A stretch of 64,000 nt of DNA. Origin: Robbsia sp. KACC 23696. GTDB lineage: Bacteria; Pseudomonadota; Gammaproteobacteria; Burkholderiales; Burkholderiaceae. This document shows positions 60,375-64,000 of this stretch, in pieces (the first letter of the stretch is position 1; the number at the start of each line of letters is the position of its first letter). Where the stretch lies: NCBI RefSeq assembly GCF_039852015.1, contig NZ_CP156626.1, forward strand, positions 2,018,249 through 2,082,248, read 5' to 3'. Under the pieces are notes generated by a model. That model had not been told where the DNA came from, did not search any database, and saw only the letters and a list, made by a program, of their open reading frames with translations. The translations under genes were made by a program, and so were the position numbers.

Positions 60375-63020
60375 TTACTTTTTTTGCAACTGCATCGCCC
60401 GCGCTGCCGCCGCGCCCGTGTTCGGCGAGGCTTTCTGACCCGGTGGCGGCGCGACCGGCTTCTGCTGGATCGCTTTGAACAGTTCGGCGCACGGTGCCGC
60501 CTCGTGATTGCTCGGCGCCAGCAAGGGAATCAACGCGGCGAACGGATTCAACAAGCCCAGGCCCACCGCCGCGGCACCGCGCGCGATCAACGGCACCGCA
60601 TCGACGCCGACATGCGGGTCCTTGAACGTGCCCTTCACGTACAGTGGCGAGCGCAGCGAGAAGATCCGGAAACCCTTCGTGTGCGGGTGAATGCCCAGAT
60701 TCATCGCCTCGGTCTTCATATCGATCGTCCCATCGACGTTAATCACGGCATCCTGCGTATCGACGACGAAGACCTTCGAGTCCAGCACGCCGTTGTTCAC
60801 GACGAAGTCCGATGCGGCGCAATTGATCTGCACGTCGCGATTGCCGAACAGGCGCTCGACCACCGCGTTCGCGACGTTCAAGCCTGCCGCCTCCATCAGG
60901 AACGCACTGACTTCACCCTGCTGCACCAGCAGCTTGATTTCGCCATTCGACGTTGCGGCCAGCGTCGCCGGCGAATTGCCGGTGGCGGACAAGGCGCCCT
61001 CGCCATTGATTTCCCCGAGGGCACTTTGCATCGTCTTGGCGGTCGGGAACAGCTGCTTCAACTTCACGTGGCGTGCCCCCAGCGCGAAGCGCGCTTTCAA
61101 AGGCACCGTGCTGCCGTCCAGGTCGATATCGGACGTGATGCTGCCGCCGGCCACGCCGAAGCGCAGTGGCGTCAACTTTAAGCGTCCATCGATCATCGTC
61201 ACGTGCGTGTAGAGATCGGTGATCGGCAAAGAGGGATCGCGAATGATGCGATTACCGGTGAACGTGACATCGGCGTCGATGGCCTTCCACCGGTCGGTAC
61301 GGAACTCCTCGACCGGCAAGGCCTTGTTCGCAGGCTGCTTCGACACGTCTCCGCGCTTTTCCTTCGACGCGTTCGAATCCGCGCCGATCAGAGGCGCCAG
61401 GTCCGAGAAACGCAGTAGATGCGATACCAGATGACCCGTCAACTTGGGCCGTGGCGTCACGCCCTCGTACACCATCGTACCGTTCAGATCACTGCCTCCG
61501 ACGCGTCCCGTGAAGTCTTGATAACGGAAGACGTTCCCCGTCGGCTTGAACTCGCCGATCAGGCGACCTTCGGTTGCAAACGGCGGCGAGTCCGGCAAGG
61601 TGATGCCGGTCAGCGCATACAGGTGCGAGAGGCTCTGTCCCTGGAACCAGAGGCGTAGATCGAGCGCTGCCAGATGCATCGGATCGGTCAGTGTGCCGAC
61701 CAAGGCGATGCGCGTATCGCCGATCTTCACATCCGCAGCCAATGGGAAGGGCCGCGATGCGTCTTGCAAGGACAACACTTCGCCGAGCTTCCCGTTACCG
61801 GTAAGCTTGCTGTTGTTGTACTTGCCATCGACGGTCCAGCCAACGCGGTAAGGACTGACCGGGACGACCGCCGGCGCATTGCCGGCGGTGCCGGACGCGC
61901 CGGAAGCTGTTGAAGCCGTCCCCGCCGTGCTGGCCGACGAGGCGCCAGACGCCGCCTCCGCGCCGGCCCGCGACGCGGTAGCCGCCACTTGCTTCGCAGC
62001 CGTCGCCGCGCCGTCGCTGGTCGCCTTGGCATCGGCCGCGCCGCTGGCGCCGCCCGCTTCAGGAACCGCGGTGGCGGATGCCTTGCCCGCATCGGCAGCC
62101 GAGGCGCTCGATGTCGGCGCGGTCGCCGACGCAGCCGATGCAGCGGAGGCCGCAGATGCAGCAGAAGCAGCCGATGCTTCGGCCAAGGCAGCGGCCTTCG
62201 AGAATTGCGCCGCGCCACTGCTTCCCAGTGCCTGGCTCGACTCACGACGTGAGGTTTCCGATTGCTGCTTCATCAATTCGCCGAACGGGATCGGATTGTT
62301 CAGCGTGTCGAGCGTGACCGTCAGGTCGGCCTTGTGGTCCTCGTCGAGGACCGTGATCTTGCCGGTGCTGAAGGTGATATCACGCAAGGCCACCTTCCAC
62401 GCGCTCGGCGTCGAGCCGCCACTGGAGGCGGTCTTAAACGTGTAATTGTTGCGACCATCGTGTAGTCGTTCGATATCGACTTGCGGCTGCTGCAGCGCGA
62501 CAGCCGGTATCGATACTTCCCGAACCAACAACGGGGGCACCGCGACATCGAAGTCGACGGCCGCGACCGTCGCCATCTGCTTTGTCCGCGCCCAGTCCGT
62601 ATTGGCCAGAGAGATATCGTGCGCGCTGACGTGCGGCCATGGCAGCCAGCCGCGCCAGCCCGGTGCGTCGGGCGGACGCCGCCACTTGACTGAGAGATCG
62701 CCATTGATCGCGAACGGCCGGCCCAACTCTTCGGAGACCTTGTTATTGATATAGGGCTTCGCGCGGTTCCAATCGAAGGTCGCAACGAAGATCACGATAC
62801 CGACGATCAGTACGAGCAAGACGATCAGCAGCCACATCACGCCGCGCAGGATGCGGTTTTTCGGCGTCCGACGACGGCGCGGCTTCCCACCACCGCCACT
62901 GTTTCCATTGCCGCCACTCGCTGTTGCGTCACGGGGAACATCCGCCGTAGACGTCGATGGGTTGGTGCGTTGTGAGTCCAACGCCCCCGTATGCGCGTCC
63001 TGTCCGGGCCGTTCCGCCAT
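60375..63020 (-). CDS. AsmA-family envelope protein
   Basis: An 881-residue member of the AsmA family, linked to outer-membrane lipid and phospholipid transport. One N-terminal helix (about residues 55-80, VMWLLIVLLVLIVGIVIFVA) is followed by the family start DWNRAKPYINNKVSEELGRP and the AsmA repeat-beta domain. Near residues 270-370 there is a long Ala/Ser-rich low-complexity segment (repeats of SAASAAS type) not typical of the family. The C-terminus has the conserved VPLIARGAAAVGLGLLNPFAAL. No neighbouring genes share an obvious function. Confidence 0.88.
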   Translation of the reverse strand: MAERPGQDAHTGALDSQRTNPSTSTADVPRDATASGGNGNSGGGGKPRRRRTPKNRILRGVMWLLIVLLVLIVGIVIFVATFDWNRAKPYINNKVSEELGRPFAINGDLSVKWRRPPDAPGWRGWLPWPHVSAHDISLANTDWARTKQMATVAAVDFDVAVPPLLVREVSIPAVALQQPQVDIERLHDGRNNYTFKTASSGGSTPSAWKVALRDITFSTGKITVLDEDHKADLTVTLDTLNNPIPFGELMKQQSETSRRESSQALGSSGAAQFSKAAALAEASAASAASAASAASAASATAPTSSASAADAGKASATAVPEAGGASGAADAKATSDGAATAAKQVAATASRAGAEAASGASSASTAGTASTASGASGTAGNAPAVVPVSPYRVGWTVDGKYNNSKLTGNGKLGEVLSLQDASRPFPLAADVKIGDTRIALVGTLTDPMHLAALDLRLWFQGQSLSHLYALTGITLPDSPPFATEGRLIGEFKPTGNVFRYQDFTGRVGGSDLNGTMVYEGVTPRPKLTGHLVSHLLRFSDLAPLIGADSNASKEKRGDVSKQPANKALPVEEFRTDRWKAIDADVTFTGNRIIRDPSLPITDLYTHVTMIDGRLKLTPLRFGVAGGSITSDIDLDGSTVPLKARFALGARHVKLKQLFPTAKTMQSALGEINGEGALSATGNSPATLAATSNGEIKLLVQQGEVSAFLMEAAGLNVANAVVERLFGNRDVQINCAASDFVVNNGVLDSKVFVVDTQDAVINVDGTIDMKTEAMNLGIHPHTKGFRIFSLRSPLYVKGTFKDPHVGVDAVPLIARGAAAVGLGLLNPFAALIPLLAPSNHEAAPCAELFKAIQQKPVAPPPGQKASPNTGAAAARAMQLQKK

Positions 63021-63334
63021 TTGCCTGTCTCTCCGTACTGGGTTCTATCGTTACCAGGGCGTCCCGCGCCCGCCGCTATTCAGCGCGAAGCGAAGCGCAC
63101 CGCCCTGGTCCGGGTTGCCGATCGCGCGAAGACCGTCCCGCATCCGCGCCCGATGGCAAGCGCGCCCCATCGATGACGGGCGCACCCGACGCACATCGCC
63201 GCAAAAAACGTGCCCATGCATGGTGCACGCGCGCATCCGGAGAGGATGCGTCGAATGAAGGGGCGGGTGAAACGCACGCAGATGAACGGTCGGCGCTTAC
63301 GCGACTGGGGAGAAGTCCGACGCCGCTCGCGGGG
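63021..63334. other. Intergenic stretch, no gene seen
   Basis: About 314 bp between the AsmA gene and the end of the hybrid kinase gene upstream, both on the minus strand. It probably contains the AsmA promoter. The open frames here are Arg-rich and unsupported, and no strong terminator was found for the kinase gene. Confidence 0.35.
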
Positions 63335-64000
63335 TCAGCCGCGCGCCTGTGCGATGTGATCGAGCATCGATTCCAGGCGGTCAAAATCGACGGGCTTCGT
63401 CACATGGTTGCCGAAGCCGGCTTCACGGCAGCGCCGCATATCTTCTTCCATGCCATAGCCGGTGATGGCAATCGAGGGCGCATCCTGTTGCACGACATTC
63501 CAATGGCGCACGACGTCGAGCCCGGTGCCGTCCGGCAGTCCGATATCGCTGATCAGCAGATCGTAGCGTGCGCTATCGATGCATTGCCGCGCGGCGCCGA
63601 CGGACTCCGCCACATCGACGCGGTGCCCGAATACTTCGATCAGCTGCGCCATCGCCGCCGCCGTATGGGCGTTGTCCTCCACCAGCAAGACCGACAGCAC
63701 ATGGCCTGCCGTATTGACCGATTCCGGCGCCACCGTCGTATCGACGGCCACCGGCGTATCGCGCACCAACGGTATCGTGAAGGTGAAACGCGCGCCGCGA
63801 TCGCGACCCGCGCTTTCCGCGACGATCGATCCGCCATGCTTCATCGCCAAGGTCTTGGCGATGGCGAGCCCCAGACCCAGGCCGCCAAATGCCGGACCGA
63901 TCGTTTCGTCCGCCTGCTCGAAGGCGGAGAAGATTTTCGGCAACGCTTCCGCACTGATGCCGATGCCTGAATCGTCCACCCGCACGCTGACATGTTCGCA
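63335..64000 (-). CDS. Hybrid histidine kinase, C-terminal part, cut by the right edge
   Basis: The frame is open to the window edge. It begins in the ATPase domain (VRVDDSGIGISAEALPKIFS, G1 box) with GGLGLGLAIAKTLAMKHGG (G2 box). A receiver domain follows: VLLVEDNAHTAAAM, phosphoacceptor Asp in LLISDIGLPDG, AITGYG and the conserved Lys in VTKPVDFD. It ends HIAQARG. The HisKA and sensor parts lie outside the window. The receiver resembles those of the other two hybrid kinases. Confidence 0.9.
   Translation of the reverse strand, partial: CEHVSVRVDDSGIGISAEALPKIFSAFEQADETIGPAFGGLGLGLAIAKTLAMKHGGSIVAESAGRDRGARFTFTIPLVRDTPVAVDTTVAPESVNTAGHVLSVLLVEDNAHTAAAMAQLIEVFGHRVDVAESVGAARQCIDSARYDLLISDIGLPDGTGLDVVRHWNVVQQDAPSIAITGYGMEEDMRRCREAGFGNHVTKPVDFDRLESMLDHIAQARG

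Noticed and set aside
1-64000. CRISPR array, prophage, insertion sequence or tRNA genes
   Set aside because: I looked for regular repeats, integrases, transposases and cloverleaf sequences and saw none.

Overview
The window looks like a piece of chromosome from a Burkholderia-type betaproteobacterium. The evidence is high-GC coding sequence, hopanoid genes (hpnD, squalene-hopene cyclase, hpnG), a Burkholderiaceae-style PBP1a/Fsr pair, PspA with a TPR partner, MctP with DUF3311, and a large share of LysR and ABC amino-acid systems. I saw no tRNA, rRNA, CRISPR array, insertion sequence or prophage. The genus is inferred from gene content and was not checked by search. LAYOUT. 1-4.4 kb: the N-terminal part of an acyltransferase-3 protein running off the left edge, a small XRE regulator, a ZntB/CorA metal transporter and an EAL-CBS-GGDEF protein, all on the minus strand. 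4.6-10.9 kb: a tightly overlapping plus-strand operon of LacI regulator, substrate-binding protein, two permeases, ATPase and a class III (GpdQ-like) phosphodiesterase. A LacI-type operator lies just upstream. 11-24.3 kb: a catabolic island of fourteen genes in four transcription directions. It holds a DUF1028 Ntn-hydrolase-like protein, a PuuE-like polysaccharide-deacetylase-family hydrolase, a class II aldolase, an FAD amine oxidoreductase, an N-carbamoyl-D-amino-acid-hydrolase-like nitrilase, an ATZ/TRZ amidohydrolase, two complete polar-amino-acid ABC importers, two further binding proteins and a LysR regulator. A 38-bp element with constant spacing occurs once in front of each catabolic transcription unit and contains a T-N11-A LysR box with CCAT/ATGG arms. 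I read this as one LysR regulon for uptake and breakdown of a cyclic ureide, imide or N-carbamoyl compound; it is the strongest candidate for an undescribed system here. 24.4-31.8 kb: a secreted DRGH endonuclease, an MHYT-GGDEF-EAL protein, and a receiver protein with a hybrid histidine kinase. 32.1-34.4 kb: a secreted lysyl-endopeptidase-like serine protease followed by a frameshifted, internally deleted copy of itself, both behind AT-rich leaders. 34.5-43.8 kb: MctP/DUF3311, an MdtD-like efflux pump overlapping tail to tail with a double-receiver hybrid kinase, polyphosphate glucokinase, a Cof-type HAD phosphatase and a small acidic protein. 44.1-48.4 kb: the hopanoid operon hpnD-shc-hpnG. 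48.4-54 kb: ArsR/CDF metal efflux pair, Fsr and PBP1a. 54-64 kb: PspA plus a TPR membrane protein, glgX with two short membrane ORFs nearby, dodecin, a large AsmA protein, and the C-terminal part of a hybrid kinase running off the right edge.
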